DNA of 23,944 bases from Thiobacillus sp. (GTDB lineage: Bacteria; Pseudomonadota; Gammaproteobacteria; Burkholderiales; Thiobacillaceae). Below, piece after piece: positions 1-13,457 of the stretch (its first letter is position 1; each line of letters starts with the position of its first letter). The notes under the pieces were generated by a model, which searched no databases, was not told the DNA's origin, and was given only the letters and a program-made list of their open reading frames with translations. The translations under genes were made by a program, and so were the position numbers. The stretch lies in contig JANJUT010000147.1 in assembly GCA_024710445.1 (NCBI GenBank), positions 1 through 23,944 of the forward strand. The letters run 5' to 3'.

Positions 1-4584
<4,584 letters not shown>

Positions 4585-4597
4585 ACCAAAGGATTTC

Positions 4598-4605
4598 AGG
4601 AAGAG
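4598..4605 (+). promoter_or_regulatory. Ribosome binding site of galU
   Basis: AGGAAGAG ends two bases before the ATG at 4608, with the AGGA core 6 bases upstream. It is one of the clearest Shine-Dalgarno sites in the window and fixes the galU start. It also suggests galU is translated independently of ligA, unlike the overlapping genes before it. Confidence 0.75.
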
Positions 4606-4607
4606 AC

Positions 4608-5477
4608 ATGCAAAAAGTAAAAAAAGCCGTATTCCCGGTCGCCGGCCTGGGCACCCGTTTTCTGCCCGCGACCAAGGCCAGCCCCAAGGAAATGCTTCCC
4701 ATCGTCGACAAGCCGCTGATCCAGTATGCGGTTGAAGAAGCGATGGATGCGGGCATCACCGACATCATTTTCATCAGCAGCCGTACCAAGCGTACGGTCG
4801 AAGATCATTTCGACAAAGCCTACGAACTGGAAACCGAACTGGCTGCGCGCGGCAAGAATCGCGTGCTGGAACGGGTGCAGTCGATCCGGCCGGCCGGCGT
4901 CAATTTCATCTATATCCGTCAGGCTGAAGCACTCGGATTGGGTCATGCCGTGCTGTGCGCGCAGCCAGTGGTCGGCAACGAACCTTTTGCGGTCATCCTC
5001 GCTGACGACCTGATCGATGGCACGCCACCGGTGATGAAGCAGATGGTCGATCAATACGACTTTTACCAATGCTCGGTGCTTGGCGTGCAGCAGGTTGCTC
5101 CACAGGAAACGGCGTCTTACGGCATTGTCGATGCCACGTCGCTGGAAGAACGGGTGTCACGAGTGAATGCCATCGTCGAAAAACCCAAACCTGAAGAAGC
5201 GCCCTCCACGCTGGGTGTGGTGGGCCGCTACATCCTGACGCCGCGTATTTTCCACCATATCCAGAACCTCAAACCCGGCGCGGGCGGCGAACTGCAACTT
5301 ACCGATGCGATTGCCGCATTGCTGATCGAACAGCAGGTGCTGGCGTATGCGTTTGACGGGGTGCGCTACGATTGTGGCAGCAAGCTGGGTTATCTGCAGG
5401 CGACGGTGGAATATGCGCTGAAGCATGCCGAGGTCCAGGAAGAGTTTGGCGCCTACCTGAAAAATCGCATCTGCTGA
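4608..5477 (+). CDS. galU: UTP--glucose-1-phosphate uridylyltransferase
   Basis: GalU makes UDP-glucose from UTP and glucose 1-phosphate, supplying sugar for lipopolysaccharide, exopolysaccharide, glycogen or trehalose pathways in the cytoplasm. The 289-residue protein has the full nucleotidyltransferase set: [19 protein letters not shown] (13-31) for nucleotide binding, LGLGHAV (109-115), the LADD metal-binding motif (131-134), YGI (171-173), EKPKP (191-195), and GELQLTDAI (227-235), typical of the bacterial GalU group. Length and motif order match the family. A strong AGGAAGAG ribosome binding site supports the start. It lies 23 bases downstream of ligA on the same strand and may be read from the same transcript. 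A hairpin straddling the 12-base gap to the convergent GGDEF-EAL gene may end this transcript. No odd residues were seen. Confidence 0.97.
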   Translation: MQKVKKAVFPVAGLGTRFLPATKASPKEMLPIVDKPLIQYAVEEAMDAGITDIIFISSRTKRTVEDHFDKAYELETELAARGKNRVLERVQSIRPAGVNFIYIRQAEALGLGHAVLCAQPVVGNEPFAVILADDLIDGTPPVMKQMVDQYDFYQCSVLGVQQVAPQETASYGIVDATSLEERVSRVNAIVEKPKPEEAPSTLGVVGRYILTPRIFHHIQNLKPGAGGELQLTDAIAALLIEQQVLAYAFDGVRYDCGSKLGYLQATVEYALKHAEVQEEFGAYLKNRIC

Positions 5478-5480
5478 GAC

Positions 5481-5511
5481 GCGGGTGCTTTACATAACGT
5501 GAAGCGCCCGC
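5481..5511 (+). terminator. Hairpin at the convergent galU / GGDEF-EAL junction, possible terminator
   Basis: GCGGGTGCTTTAC (5481-5493) pairs with GTGAAGCGCCCGC (5499-5511) across a 5-base loop, giving a 13-bp stem with two G-U pairs in the + strand RNA. In the - strand RNA the same two positions become A-C mismatches, so the structure favours transcripts from galU. No clear U-tract follows, so either it is not a textbook intrinsic terminator or it mainly protects 3' ends. The stem covers the stop and last codons of the opposing gene. Confidence 0.45.
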
Positions 5512-7481
5512 TTCGACCTCGATGGGGGGACCAATTCACCCAGCCAGGCATCCAGTTTTTCCTCCGACATGGGGCTGCCCATGAAGTAGCCCTGTGACTG
5601 GTCGCATCCGAGGATGCTCAGGGTGTCCCAGACGTCCTGCGTTTCCACCCCTTCGGCGGTGACCTTGAGCCCCAGGTTATGGGCCAGGTCGATGGTGGAG
5701 CGTACGATCACGGCGTCGTTCTCGTTCACTTCCATGTCCGTCACCAGGGATTTGTCGATTTTGAGTTCGTCGACCGGCAGGCGCTTGAGATAGGCGAGCG
5801 AGGAATAGCCGGTACCAAAATCATCGATCGCAAGTTTTACCCCCATGCGGTCGAGTTCAGAGAGGATGGCAAGGCCATCGCTCGGGTTGGACATGACTGC
5901 GCTCTCGGTAATTTCGAGGGTGAGGTATTTCGGGTCGACACCGCTTTCCCTGAGCAGTCTGAGGACACTGGCGGGCAATTCCAGGTCATGCAGATTCCGT
6001 GCGGAGAGATTGACCGCCATGTTCAGCAGAAGCCCCTGTTGCTGCAAGGAAGCCTGCCGGGCCAGGGCTGACTTGAGTACCCAGAGGGTGAGCGGGCCAA
6101 TCAGGCCCGCCTCTTCAGCCTGAGGGATGAAGGTATCGGGCGCCAGGAAGCCACGTTGCGGATGCTGCCAGCGCACCAGCGCTTCCAGCCCCACAATACG
6201 CTGAGTCCGATGGTCGATTTGTGGCTGGTAATGCAGGCATAGCTGATCTTTCTGGATGGCTTCGCGCAGTTCGCTCTTGAGTGAAAGATCGTCACGACTG
6301 GTGACTTCCTGGTCCGGGGAATAGAGCGCGTAACCCTGTCCGGAACGCTTTGCGACATACATCGCGATGTCGGCGCATCGCAGCAGGCCGCTGGCATCGC
6401 CGCACTGGGAAGGATAAAACGAGCATCCCAGACTCGCGCCAAGGTCGATACTCTGGTTTTGCCAGAAGAAGGGCCGGTCGAGGGAGGCGAGAATCTTGTT
6501 TGCGATCAATGTGGCGCCTTGTGGCTCCAGATCGTCTATCAGCAGGACATACTCGTCTCCACCCAAACGTGCCACCGTATCCTCGGCGCGTATCGTTGCT
6601 TTCAACCGGCGCCCCACTTCACGCAGCACTTCATCGCCCACGTCATGGCCCAGGGTGTCGTTGATTTCCTTGAAACGGTCCAGGTCCATCAGGATCAGAC
6701 CAAATGAGGTGGGTTTACGTTTGGATAGCTCGATTGCATGATTGAGCCGGTCATGCAACAGCGAGCGGTTGGGCAACCCGGTCAGCAAATCGTACATGGC
6801 CTGGGTTTCGAGTTGCCCGGCCTGGCGCGCCACCCGCTGGCTGACAAATCCGGCAATCATGATTCCGATCAACAATGCCGCTGTTCCCAGCCCCAGCATC
6901 AGGTCGCGCACGTGCGCATAGGACTGCTCGGCAGTCTGCACAGCCTGGGCGGTCTGCTTGCGCTGCAGCGTTAGCAGAATGTCAACCTGTTCGGCGATGA
7001 GACGTTGTCGTGGCATGGCCACATCGCGTATGAATTCGAAAACCTCTGTCGGGTTGTCGTTGAAGGTGGACATCTCCATGATCGCCTGCACTTCAGACCC
7101 CGCTTCGTGGGTCATGTTGAAGATTCTGGCCAGAATTTCGTGTTCTTCCTGATTCAGCGGCATGCTCTCCAGGCGCGCCCGTGCCTTGGCATAGCGCGTG
7201 GCTTGCGCATTGGCGCGCTGGATCTCGGCATCCTTGTCGAAGGGGTCGGAGATGCTGGGGAGGGTGTGCATGGCGATCGCGCGCTCGCGCAGCGCACTGT
7301 GCATCTCGGTAGCGAGTTCGATCTTGACGTTGTTGTTCTGGGTGATGTCCTTCAGATGCTGGTTGGCTTCGGCCACATAACGCAAGCCGATTGCACTGAG
7401 CGCAACCATCAGGGCGAGCACCACCACAAACCCTGTCCCGATCCGGGCACCTATCCCAAGGTGCGGTGAATGCTGTGTCAT
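5490..7481 (-). CDS. Membrane-bound GGDEF-EAL protein with periplasmic helical sensor
   Basis: This is a cyclic-di-GMP turnover protein of 663 residues. A membrane helix (about 12-33) and a second (about 194-213) flank a roughly 160-residue, mostly helical periplasmic region resembling four-helix-bundle ligand domains of chemoreceptors. A GGDEF domain (about 228-388) follows, with GGDEY at 307-311 and RAED at 298-301 placed as an inhibitory I-site. The EAL domain (about 400-645) keeps EAL (433-435), NLSARN, LEITES, DDFGTGYSSL, KIDK, AEGVET and QGYFMG. Both catalytic sets look complete, so it could make or degrade cyclic-di-GMP; which activity dominates cannot be told. Its ligand is unknown. 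It is convergent with galU, a supplier of polysaccharide precursor, which may or may not be meaningful. The ATG at 7481 has no clear ribosome binding site. Confidence 0.93.
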   Translation of the reverse strand: MTQHSPHLGIGARIGTGFVVVLALMVALSAIGLRYVAEANQHLKDITQNNNVKIELATEMHSALRERAIAMHTLPSISDPFDKDAEIQRANAQATRYAKARARLESMPLNQEEHEILARIFNMTHEAGSEVQAIMEMSTFNDNPTEVFEFIRDVAMPRQRLIAEQVDILLTLQRKQTAQAVQTAEQSYAHVRDLMLGLGTAALLIGIMIAGFVSQRVARQAGQLETQAMYDLLTGLPNRSLLHDRLNHAIELSKRKPTSFGLILMDLDRFKEINDTLGHDVGDEVLREVGRRLKATIRAEDTVARLGGDEYVLLIDDLEPQGATLIANKILASLDRPFFWQNQSIDLGASLGCSFYPSQCGDASGLLRCADIAMYVAKRSGQGYALYSPDQEVTSRDDLSLKSELREAIQKDQLCLHYQPQIDHRTQRIVGLEALVRWQHPQRGFLAPDTFIPQAEEAGLIGPLTLWVLKSALARQASLQQQGLLLNMAVNLSARNLHDLELPASVLRLLRESGVDPKYLTLEITESAVMSNPSDGLAILSELDRMGVKLAIDDFGTGYSSLAYLKRLPVDELKIDKSLVTDMEVNENDAVIVRSTIDLAHNLGLKVTAEGVETQDVWDTLSILGCDQSQGYFMGSPMSEEKLDAWLGELVPPSRSKRALHVM

Positions 7482-7517
7482 GGATTGAGTCGGTTATCCG
7501 ATTTTTTTGGAAAGCGG

Positions 7518-7523
7518 GTTATA
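7518..7523 (-). promoter_or_regulatory. Possible -10 element for the GGDEF-EAL gene
   Basis: Read on the - strand this is TATAAC, one base from the -10 consensus, 36 bases before the ATG of the GGDEF-EAL gene. No convincing -35 hexamer lies 16-18 bases upstream, so this is tentative. A run of seven A residues (- strand) at 7502-7508 lies between it and the gene. Confidence 0.25.
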
Positions 7524-7595
7524 GATTGAGTATCGGCACGAAAGCCCGTTCCTTTAATGGCGCGGTGTCGCTCAGGTGGCATCCTGTGCCCAGGA

Positions 7596-9002
7596 TCAGG
7601 CTGAGGTGCCGTGCAGCCAGACCGCTGCTTCCAGGGCATCTGCTGGTTCCATGCCCAGCCCCAGCAAGGCGGCCACCAGGCCGGTGAGACGGTCGCCCGA
7701 ACCGGCCTGGGCGAGCCAGGGTCCACCGCTGGTGTTGATGGCATAGCGTCCATCCGGGTGGGCGATGACCGTTCCCGCGCCTTTCAATGCGATATCTGCA
7801 CGATAGCGCAGGCTCAGGTTGCGGGCAGCCTCGATGCGGTTTGCCTGAATGTCGGTAGCCGCCACGCCAAACAGGCGTCCTGCCTCGCCGGGGTGGGGGG
7901 TGAGCAGGGTGGGATACGGGCGGTGGGCTGCTTGCTTGGCCAGTTCGGGATCGCTGGCCAGCAGGTTGAGCGCGTCGGCATCCAGTACCAGCGGGCAGGA
8001 GAAGGCCAGCGCGGTTTCCAGCAGCGCATGGGCACGCGGGCTTTGCCCCAGCCCGGGGCCGATCGCCAGCACGCTGAGGGGCATGCTCAACAGACGCTCC
8101 GGCACGGCAAACATCAGTCGCGGTTCAGCATAATCGACCACGATGCGATCATCCAGCGTGCCCAGGGTGACGCTGCCCGCGCCCTGTTGCAAGGCTGCGC
8201 GCCCAGCGATCAGGCAGGCGCCCACCATGCCGTGACTGCCGCCGATTATGCCGATATGACCATACGTGCCCTTGTGACTGTTGTGTACCCGTGGTGGCAG
8301 GCGATGGCGGTTTTCCAGTTGCGTCAGGGCGATGCCGGGTGCTATGGGGCGGGTCATCGGCGTGACGCCCAATGTATCGAGATGCAATTCACCGGCATGG
8401 TCGGGGCCTTCCCCGGTGAGCAGGCCAGGCTTGAGTCCAAGAAAGGTCAGCGTGTGGTCGGCGCGCAGCGCACACCCCCGAATCCGCCCTCTGTCGCTGT
8501 CGAGGCCGCTTGGCACATCGAGCGCCAGCCTGGGGCAGGCCAGGTCATTGGCCTGCGCAATCCAGCGTGCGTCATCGCCAGTGATATCGCGTGTCAGGCC
8601 CACTCCGAACAGGCCGTCGATCACCAGACTGTATCGCTGCGACGAGGGGATATCGGCCAGGATGGCCCCACCACCTTGAAGCCAGGCTGCCCGGGCGTGT
8701 GCGGCATCTGCAGGCAAGCGGGCAGGGTCGGCACGGCTCACAACGGTGATGCGAAATCCCTGTGTCGAAAGGTGGCGTGCGGCGACCAGTGCGTCGCCAC
8801 CATTGTTCCCCGGCCCTGCCAGGATCAGGACGGGTTCGCCCGATTCGCTGGCCAGGGTGCCAGCCAGTTCAGCCGCCGCCGCGCCGGCCTTTTCCATCAA
8901 GGCGTCGTGGGGATGCGCCTTCGCCCATGCCAGTTCGCTGGCACGGATGTCGGCGGCCATGAATAGCGGCGGAGAGACGAATGAAAACGGTGTGGTCAGC
9001 AT
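7596..9002 (-). CDS. nnr: Bifunctional NAD(P)HX epimerase / ADP-dependent NAD(P)HX dehydratase
   Basis: This repair enzyme restores NADH or NADPH that has become hydrated: the N-terminal half interconverts the R and S epimers and the C-terminal half dehydrates the S form. In 468 residues, the epimerase part (about 1-220) shows AGPGNNGGDALVAARHL (62-78) and LVIDGLFGVGL (126-136). The dehydratase part (about 235-468) shows GGSHGMVGACLIAGRAAL, LAIGPGLGQ, LVLDADALN, TPHPGE (368-373), KGAGTVIA and AGSGDRLTG (433-441) with the catalytic Asp. The protein stops at VWLHGTSA, about 25 residues earlier than relatives such as E. coli Nnr; a frameshift near the end is possible. The ATG at 9002 is chosen because PLFMAADIR, including the residues before the internal Met15, matches the family N-terminus. 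No clear ribosome binding site is visible. The gene is divergent from the DUF3330 gene. Confidence 0.93.
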   Translation of the reverse strand: MLTTPFSFVSPPLFMAADIRASELAWAKAHPHDALMEKAGAAAAELAGTLASESGEPVLILAGPGNNGGDALVAARHLSTQGFRITVVSRADPARLPADAAHARAAWLQGGGAILADIPSSQRYSLVIDGLFGVGLTRDITGDDARWIAQANDLACPRLALDVPSGLDSDRGRIRGCALRADHTLTFLGLKPGLLTGEGPDHAGELHLDTLGVTPMTRPIAPGIALTQLENRHRLPPRVHNSHKGTYGHIGIIGGSHGMVGACLIAGRAALQQGAGSVTLGTLDDRIVVDYAEPRLMFAVPERLLSMPLSVLAIGPGLGQSPRAHALLETALAFSCPLVLDADALNLLASDPELAKQAAHRPYPTLLTPHPGEAGRLFGVAATDIQANRIEAARNLSLRYRADIALKGAGTVIAHPDGRYAINTSGGPWLAQAGSGDRLTGLVAALLGLGMEPADALEAAVWLHGTSA

Positions 9003-9144
9003 GGGGTCAGGGTCATCAATCGTTGGGGCGCTGCGAGCATCTTATCCCTGGCGCGGTTTTGTTGCGACTGACTTGGGGTGGTGGCTTGCAAGCCCTGTTG
9101 GGTGAGCTATCCTGAAAAAGTCCGGATGTTTAGAGGGGTGCCGT
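9003..9144. other. Divergent promoter region between nnr and the DUF3330 gene
   Basis: This 142-base gap must drive both genes. The + strand has the TTGCAA/TATCCT promoter and the AGAGGGG ribosome binding site. On the - strand only a weak TAAGAT (9039-9044) with TCGCAA (9062-9067) is seen as a possible nnr promoter. No inverted repeat or coding frame stands out. Confidence 0.4.
9086..9113 (+). promoter_or_regulatory. Candidate sigma-70 promoter for the DUF3330 gene
   Basis: TTGCAA (9086-9091) and TATCCT (9108-9113) are spaced by 16 bases, 31 bases before the ATG at 9145. Each hexamer keeps the most conserved positions of the -35 and -10 consensus. It lies in the 142-base divergent gap between nnr and this gene, where a promoter is needed. 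Confidence 0.4.
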
Positions 9145-9369
9145 ATGGATACCCGTAATCACACATCGGCAGGCGCGCCCGTGGCTCAGTGTTCCGACGA
9201 GGAGGGCTGCACGGTCGTGAGTTGTGAAGTCTGTCTGCAGGAAATACCGGCCGATTCAGTAAAACAGGCAGATGCTCAGGACTACGTCCATCATTTTTGC
9301 GGTCTGGACTGTCTTGAGGCCTGGCGGAAACAGGCCCGGTTGCGCCAACAAACCAGCTCGACAAGCTAG
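9145..9369 (+). CDS. Small cysteine-rich DUF3330-type protein
   Basis: This 74-residue cytoplasmic protein has six cysteines (C16, C22, C27, C30, C52, C56) and the paired histidines H49-H50. VSCEVCLQEIP followed by DYVHHFCGLDC matches what I recall of the DUF3330 family, small proteins with a likely metal-binding CxxC...CxxxC arrangement that also occur beside mercury-resistance genes of Tn21-like transposons. No function is established. A zinc or other metal site is an inference from the cysteine pattern. The start is well supported: AGAGGGG at 9132-9138 lies 6 bases before the ATG, with a plausible promoter upstream. The flanking genes are nnr (divergent) and purL (downstream, 58 bases away). 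No transposon genes or inverted repeats are near, so here it looks like a resident chromosomal gene. Confidence 0.8.
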   Translation: MDTRNHTSAGAPVAQCSDEEGCTVVSCEVCLQEIPADSVKQADAQDYVHHFCGLDCLEAWRKQARLRQQTSSTS

Positions 9370-9392
9370 CGCGGTGGGACGCCCTGATCGGC

Positions 9393-9398
9393 TAAAAT
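9393..9398 (+). promoter_or_regulatory. Candidate -10 element of purL
   Basis: TAAAAT matches 5 of 6 bases of the -10 consensus. Transcription would start near 9405, leaving a leader of only about 23 bases. No good -35 hexamer is visible 16-18 bases upstream, so an activator or a weak promoter is implied. A similar AAAATAGC box precedes ppc. Confidence 0.35.
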
Positions 9399-9399
9399 A

Positions 9400-9425
9400 G
9401 CGTCTTTGCCTGTTTGCAAAGACGC
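9400..9425 (+). repeat. Perfect 10-bp inverted repeat abutting the purL start
   Basis: GCGTCTTTGC (9400-9409) and GCAAAGACGC (9416-9425) are exact reverse complements separated by CTGTTT. The right arm ends two bases before the purL ATG and occupies the place where a ribosome binding site would sit. It could be an operator for a purine regulator or a leader hairpin controlling translation. It does not match the E. coli PurR operator, whose half-sites face the other way. Confidence 0.6.
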
Positions 9426-9427
9426 AC

Positions 9428-12400
9428 ATGTCTTCCATCGTATCGCTCCCCGGCAGTGCCGCACTGTCTTCCTTCCGACTCGACAAAATTCGCCAGGAAG
9501 CCGCTCGTCTCGGAGTTTCCCTGGGCGAATTGGCCGCGCGTTACTGGCATTTCCTGGAACTGGAGGGCGAACTGGATGCAGCGGCCGAACAGCAACTCGC
9601 CAGGACGCTGGCTTATGGCTCGCCGGCTGACCACCCTGCAGCAAACGAGGTGCAGCTTGTCGTCACGCCGCGCCCGGGCACGATTTCGCCGTGGTCATCC
9701 AAGGCGACGGACATTCTCAGGAACAGCGGTATTTCTGTGTTGCGTCGGATCGAGCGCGGGGTGGCGTACCGTGTCTGCGACCCGCAGGGCGCTGCATTGT
9801 CGGGGCAGGCTTTGTCAGTGGTGTTGCCATTGCTGCATGACCGCATGACTGAAACCGTGATGGAGTCGCTGGCTGGTGCAGCGGCGCTGTTCCAGCATGT
9901 GCCGCCGCGTGAATTGACCTCGGTCGATGTGCTGGCAGGCGGCCGCGCTGCGCTGGCAGCGGCCAACCGCAGCCTCGGCCTGGCACTGTCGGACGATGAA
10001 CTCGATTACCTGGTCGACAATTTCACGCGCATGGGCCGCAACCCGACTGACGTCGAACTGATGATGTTCGCCCAGGCCAACTCCGAGCATTGCCGCCACA
10101 AGATTTTCAACGCGTCCTGGGTGATCGATGGCGCGGCGCAGGACAAGTCGCTGTTCGGCATGATCCGCGATACCCACGCGGCCCATCCCGAAGGCACGGT
10201 GGTGGCATATTCGGACAACTCCTCGGTTATCGAAGGGGCACAGATCGACCGCTTCTACCCGCGTGCAGACGGCAGCTATGCCTACAGCAGCGAGCTCACC
10301 CATGTGCTGATGAAGGTGGAAACCCATAACCACCCGACGGCGATTTCGCCGTTTCCTGGTGCGGCCACCGGCAGTGGTGGCGAAATCCGCGATGAAGGCG
10401 CAACTGGAACCGGCTCCAAGCCCAAGGCCGGCCTGGGCGGATTTTCAGTGTCGAACCTGAATATTCCAGGCTACATCCAGCCATGGGAAACGGATGCCTA
10501 CGGCAAGCCCGGGCGCATCGTCACCCCGCTTGCGATCATGCTCGAAGGCCCGATCGGTGCGGCGGCGTTCAACAACGAATTCGGACGTCCCAACCTGGCG
10601 GGCTATTTCCGTACCTTTGAGGAAACCGTGTCCGGACAGCGGCGCGGCTACCACAAGCCGATCATGCTGGCGGGTGGCGTCGGCAGTATCCGCGACGATC
10701 ACGTGCACAAGAAAATGCTGCCTGTTGGCACGCTGCTGATTCAACTGGGCGGCCCGGGCATGCTGATTGGTCTCGGCGGCGGCGCAGCGTCGTCGATGGA
10801 CACGGGTTCCAATGCGGCCGATCTGGATTTCGATTCGGTGCAGCGCGGCAATCCGGAAATGGAACGGCGTGCGCAGGAAGTGATCGACCGCTGCTGGCAG
10901 CTGGGCGAGGCCAATCCGATTCTGTCGATCCACGATGTCGGTGCGGGCGGCCTGTCGAATGCGCTGCCCGAACTGGTGCATGGCGGCGGCAAAGGCGGGC
11001 GCTTCGAATTGCGTGCTGCGCCGTCGGAGGAATCCGGCATGTCGCCGCGCGAAATCTGGTGCAACGAAGCGCAGGAGCGCTACGTGCTGGCGATTCCGCC
11101 GGATCGCATCGGCGAATTCCGTGCGATCTGCGAACGCGAGCGCTGTCCGTTCGCCGTGCTGGGCGAGGCCATCGAAGACAACCACCTGCTGGTGACCGAC
11201 AGCCATTACCAGAATGCGCCGGTCGATGTGAGCCTTGACGTGATTCTGGGCAAACCGCCCAAGATGACGCGCGATGTGGCGCATCAGGCGTCTGTACCGG
11301 CGCCGCTGGCGCTGCAGGGGATCGACCTGAAGGAGGCGGTCTATCGTGTGCTGGCGATTCCGGGTGTGGCCTCGAAGATGTTCCTGATTTCCATCGGCGA
11401 CCGTACGGTCGGCGGCCTGACTGCGCGCGACCAGTGCGTGGGGCCGTGGCAGGTTCCGGTTGCGGACTGCGCGATTACGCTGGCCGGTTATCAAACGACG
11501 CACGGCGAAGTGTTTTCCATCGGCGAGAAAGCGCCGCTGGCCCTGGTTAATGCAGCGGCATCGGGCCGCATGGCGGTTGTCGAGGCGATCACCAATCTGG
11601 CGGCAGCACGGGTGGATGGCCTCACACAGGTGAAGTTGTCGGCCAACTGGATGGCGCCGGCCGGGCACCCCGGCGAAGATGCCGCACTGTTCGACACTGT
11701 GGCCGCCGTCTCGGATTATTGTCAGGCGCTGGGGGTTTCCATCCCGGTCGGCAAGGACTCGATGAGCATGAAAACCGTGTGGGATGCCGATGGTGAAAAG
11801 AAATCGGTGACCTCGCCGATTTCACTGGTGATCTCGGCCTTTGCCAACACGCCGGATGCGACTGCACACCTCACGCCGCAGTTGCGGCCCGATGTCGGCG
11901 ACACCGACCTCATCCTGATCGACCTGGGTCTGGGCAGGAACCGCCTGGGCGGTTCGAGTTTTGCCCAGGCCTACAAGCAGGTGGGCGACCGCTGCCCGGA
12001 CGCACCTGCCGCTGCGGCACTGAGCGCATTTTTCGACACCGTGCAGGCCCTGAATGCAGACGGCAAACTGCTGGCTTATCACGACCGGTCCGATGGCGGG
12101 CTGTTCGCTGCATTGTGTGAAATGGCGTTTGCCGGCCATTGCGGGATGGATCTGGACATGGACGAATTGTGCCTCGGCCAGATTCGCCACGAAGTCGAGA
12201 ATGAAGGACTGCCGGAACCTGGAAAACTGGATGAATCCGGTTATTCCACGCGCGTTTTCAATGTGCTGTTCAATGAAGAAGCTGGTGCGGTGCTGCAGGT
12301 TCGGCGCAGCGACACGCAGGCCGTGATGCAGGCCTTCATCGATGCCGATCTGCGCGGCGAGTTTTACGTCATAGGCCAGGTCAATACACTGGATCGCGTG

Positions 12401-13384
12401 CGTGTGCTGCGCGAGGACAAAGTGGTGCTGGATGAAGCGCGCATCGATCTGCAACGTGCGTGGGCGCGTACCAGCTACGAAATGGCGAAGCTGCGCGACA
12501 ATCCTGCCTGTGCCGAACAGGAGTTTGCCAGCCATGCCGATGCCGCCGATCCGGGCCTGCACTATGCCCTGAGCTTCGATGCCCAAGAGGATGTCGCGGC
12601 GCCCCTGGTTGCCAGCGGCAAGCGTCCGCGTGTCGCGGTGCTGCGTGAGCAGGGGGTCAACGGCCAGGTTGAAATGGCGGCGGCATTCGATGCGGCGGGC
12701 TTTGCAGCGGTGGATGTGCACATGAGCGACATCCTCTCGGGACGGGTCAATCTGGGCGACTTCACCGGCCTGGCTGCATGTGGCGGCTTCAGCTACGGCG
12801 ACGTGCTGGGCGCTGGCGGGGGCTGGGCCAAGTCGATCCTGTTCAATCCGCGCGCACGTGACCAGTTTGCGGCCTTCTTTGGCCGTGCCGACACCTTTGC
12901 CCTGGGCGTGTGCAACGGTTGCCAGATGATGAGCCAGTTGCATGACCTGATTCCGGGGGCGGATGCCTGGCCGCGCTTTGAACGCAACGTGTCCGAACAG
13001 TTTGAAGCCCGTTTCTCGCTGGTTGAGGTGCAGGCCTCCCCCTCGATGTTCTTCGCTGACATGGCCGGCTCGGTCATGCCGATTGCGGTGTCGCATGGTG
13101 AAGGCCGGGTTGTTTTCCGTGATGCAGCGCATGCAGGGCTGGCCCTGTCCACGCTGCGCTATGTCGATCATCATGGCGCGCCAACCGAAACCTATCCGCT
13201 CAACCCCAACGGCTCGGCCGGGGGGCTGACGGGCTTCACCACCGCGGATGGCCGCTTCAGTATTTTGATGCCGCATCCCGAGCGCGTATTCCGTGCCGCA
13301 CAACTGTCGTGGCGGCCGGATGGCATGGCCGGTGCAGCGCCCTGGCTGCGGATGTTCCGCAACGCGCGGCGTGCGGTTGGGTGA
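9428..13384 (+). CDS. purL: Phosphoribosylformylglycinamidine synthase (FGAR amidotransferase)
   Basis: PurL catalyses the fourth step of purine synthesis, using ATP and glutamine to convert FGAR to FGAM. At 1318 residues it is the long, single-chain type found in proteobacteria. The N-terminal domain starts with [12 protein letters not shown]. The synthase core carries [52 protein letters not shown] and [19 protein letters not shown], with the second half-repeat containing [11 protein letters not shown] and [18 protein letters not shown]. The C-terminal glutaminase (about 1065-1318) has GVCNGCQMM with catalytic C1162, and MPHPE with H1283 and E1285. All the known motifs are present. The ATG at 9428 is chosen because it gives the family N-terminus, although no clear ribosome binding site exists and an inverted repeat ends two bases before it. 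Expression is probably controlled at this leader. Confidence 0.98.
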   Translation: MSSIVSLPGSAALSSFRLDKIRQEAARLGVSLGELAARYWHFLELEGELDAAAEQQLARTLAYGSPADHPAANEVQLVVTPRPGTISPWSSKATDILRNSGISVLRRIERGVAYRVCDPQGAALSGQALSVVLPLLHDRMTETVMESLAGAAALFQHVPPRELTSVDVLAGGRAALAAANRSLGLALSDDELDYLVDNFTRMGRNPTDVELMMFAQANSEHCRHKIFNASWVIDGAAQDKSLFGMIRDTHAAHPEGTVVAYSDNSSVIEGAQIDRFYPRADGSYAYSSELTHVLMKVETHNHPTAISPFPGAATGSGGEIRDEGATGTGSKPKAGLGGFSVSNLNIPGYIQPWETDAYGKPGRIVTPLAIMLEGPIGAAAFNNEFGRPNLAGYFRTFEETVSGQRRGYHKPIMLAGGVGSIRDDHVHKKMLPVGTLLIQLGGPGMLIGLGGGAASSMDTGSNAADLDFDSVQRGNPEMERRAQEVIDRCWQLGEANPILSIHDVGAGGLSNALPELVHGGGKGGRFELRAAPSEESGMSPREIWCNEAQERYVLAIPPDRIGEFRAICERERCPFAVLGEAIEDNHLLVTDSHYQNAPVDVSLDVILGKPPKMTRDVAHQASVPAPLALQGIDLKEAVYRVLAIPGVASKMFLISIGDRTVGGLTARDQCVGPWQVPVADCAITLAGYQTTHGEVFSIGEKAPLALVNAAASGRMAVVEAITNLAAARVDGLTQVKLSANWMAPAGHPGEDAALFDTVAAVSDYCQALGVSIPVGKDSMSMKTVWDADGEKKSVTSPISLVISAFANTPDATAHLTPQLRPDVGDTDLILIDLGLGRNRLGGSSFAQAYKQVGDRCPDAPAAAALSAFFDTVQALNADGKLLAYHDRSDGGLFAALCEMAFAGHCGMDLDMDELCLGQIRHEVENEGLPEPGKLDESGYSTRVFNVLFNEEAGAVLQVRRSDTQAVMQAFIDADLRGEFYVIGQVNTLDRVRVLREDKVVLDEARIDLQRAWARTSYEMAKLRDNPACAEQEFASHADAADPGLHYALSFDAQEDVAAPLVASGKRPRVAVLREQGVNGQVEMAAAFDAAGFAAVDVHMSDILSGRVNLGDFTGLAACGGFSYGDVLGAGGGWAKSILFNPRARDQFAAFFGRADTFALGVCNGCQMMSQLHDLIPGADAWPRFERNVSEQFEARFSLVEVQASPSMFFADMAGSVMPIAVSHGEGRVVFRDAAHAGLALSTLRYVDHHGAPTETYPLNPNGSAGGLTGFTTADGRFSILMPHPERVFRAAQLSWRPDGMAGAAPWLRMFRNARRAVG

Positions 13385-13406
13385 TATGTGCTGAATATGC
13401 GAAAAT
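13377..13406 (+). promoter_or_regulatory. Weak candidate promoter of ppc
   Basis: TTGGGT (13377-13382) and GAAAAT (13401-13406) are 18 bases apart, overlapping the end of purL. The AAAATAGC box here resembles the one before purL. The hexamers are poor matches, so support is limited. Confidence 0.25.
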
Positions 13407-13428
13407 AGCTGGCTTTGCTGCACTTAAA

Positions 13429-13454
13429 CCCGGCTATCCGGGCTTTGATTTCTT
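13429..13454 (+). terminator. Short GC hairpin with T-rich tail between purL and ppc
   Basis: CCCGG (13429-13433) pairs with CCGGG (13438-13442) around a CTAT loop, and is followed by CTTTGATTTCTT. It resembles a weak intrinsic terminator for purL. Because the tail ends three bases before the ppc ATG, it also forms the ppc leader and could influence ppc translation instead. Confidence 0.4.
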
Positions 13455-13457
13455 GCC

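Noticed and set aside
7611..8966. Long + strand open frame (451 codons) opposite nnr
   Set aside because: It lies fully antisense to a gene with clear conserved motifs, has no recognisable domain and is rich in Gln/Gly/Arg, as expected for a mirror frame in GC-rich DNA.
9400..9425. E. coli-type PurR operator before purL
   Set aside because: The palindrome has TTTGC...GCAAA half-sites facing the opposite way from the PurR consensus GCAAAC-GTTTGC, and the spacing differs.
9370..9427. Mobile-element boundary beside the DUF3330 gene
   Set aside because: No transposase, resolvase, terminal inverted repeat or target duplication is visible; the only inverted repeat belongs to the purL leader.
11822..13423. 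Long - strand open frame (533 codons) opposite purL
   Set aside because: It is antisense to the conserved purL catalytic and glutaminase regions, with no domain, signal or ribosome binding site that would support it.
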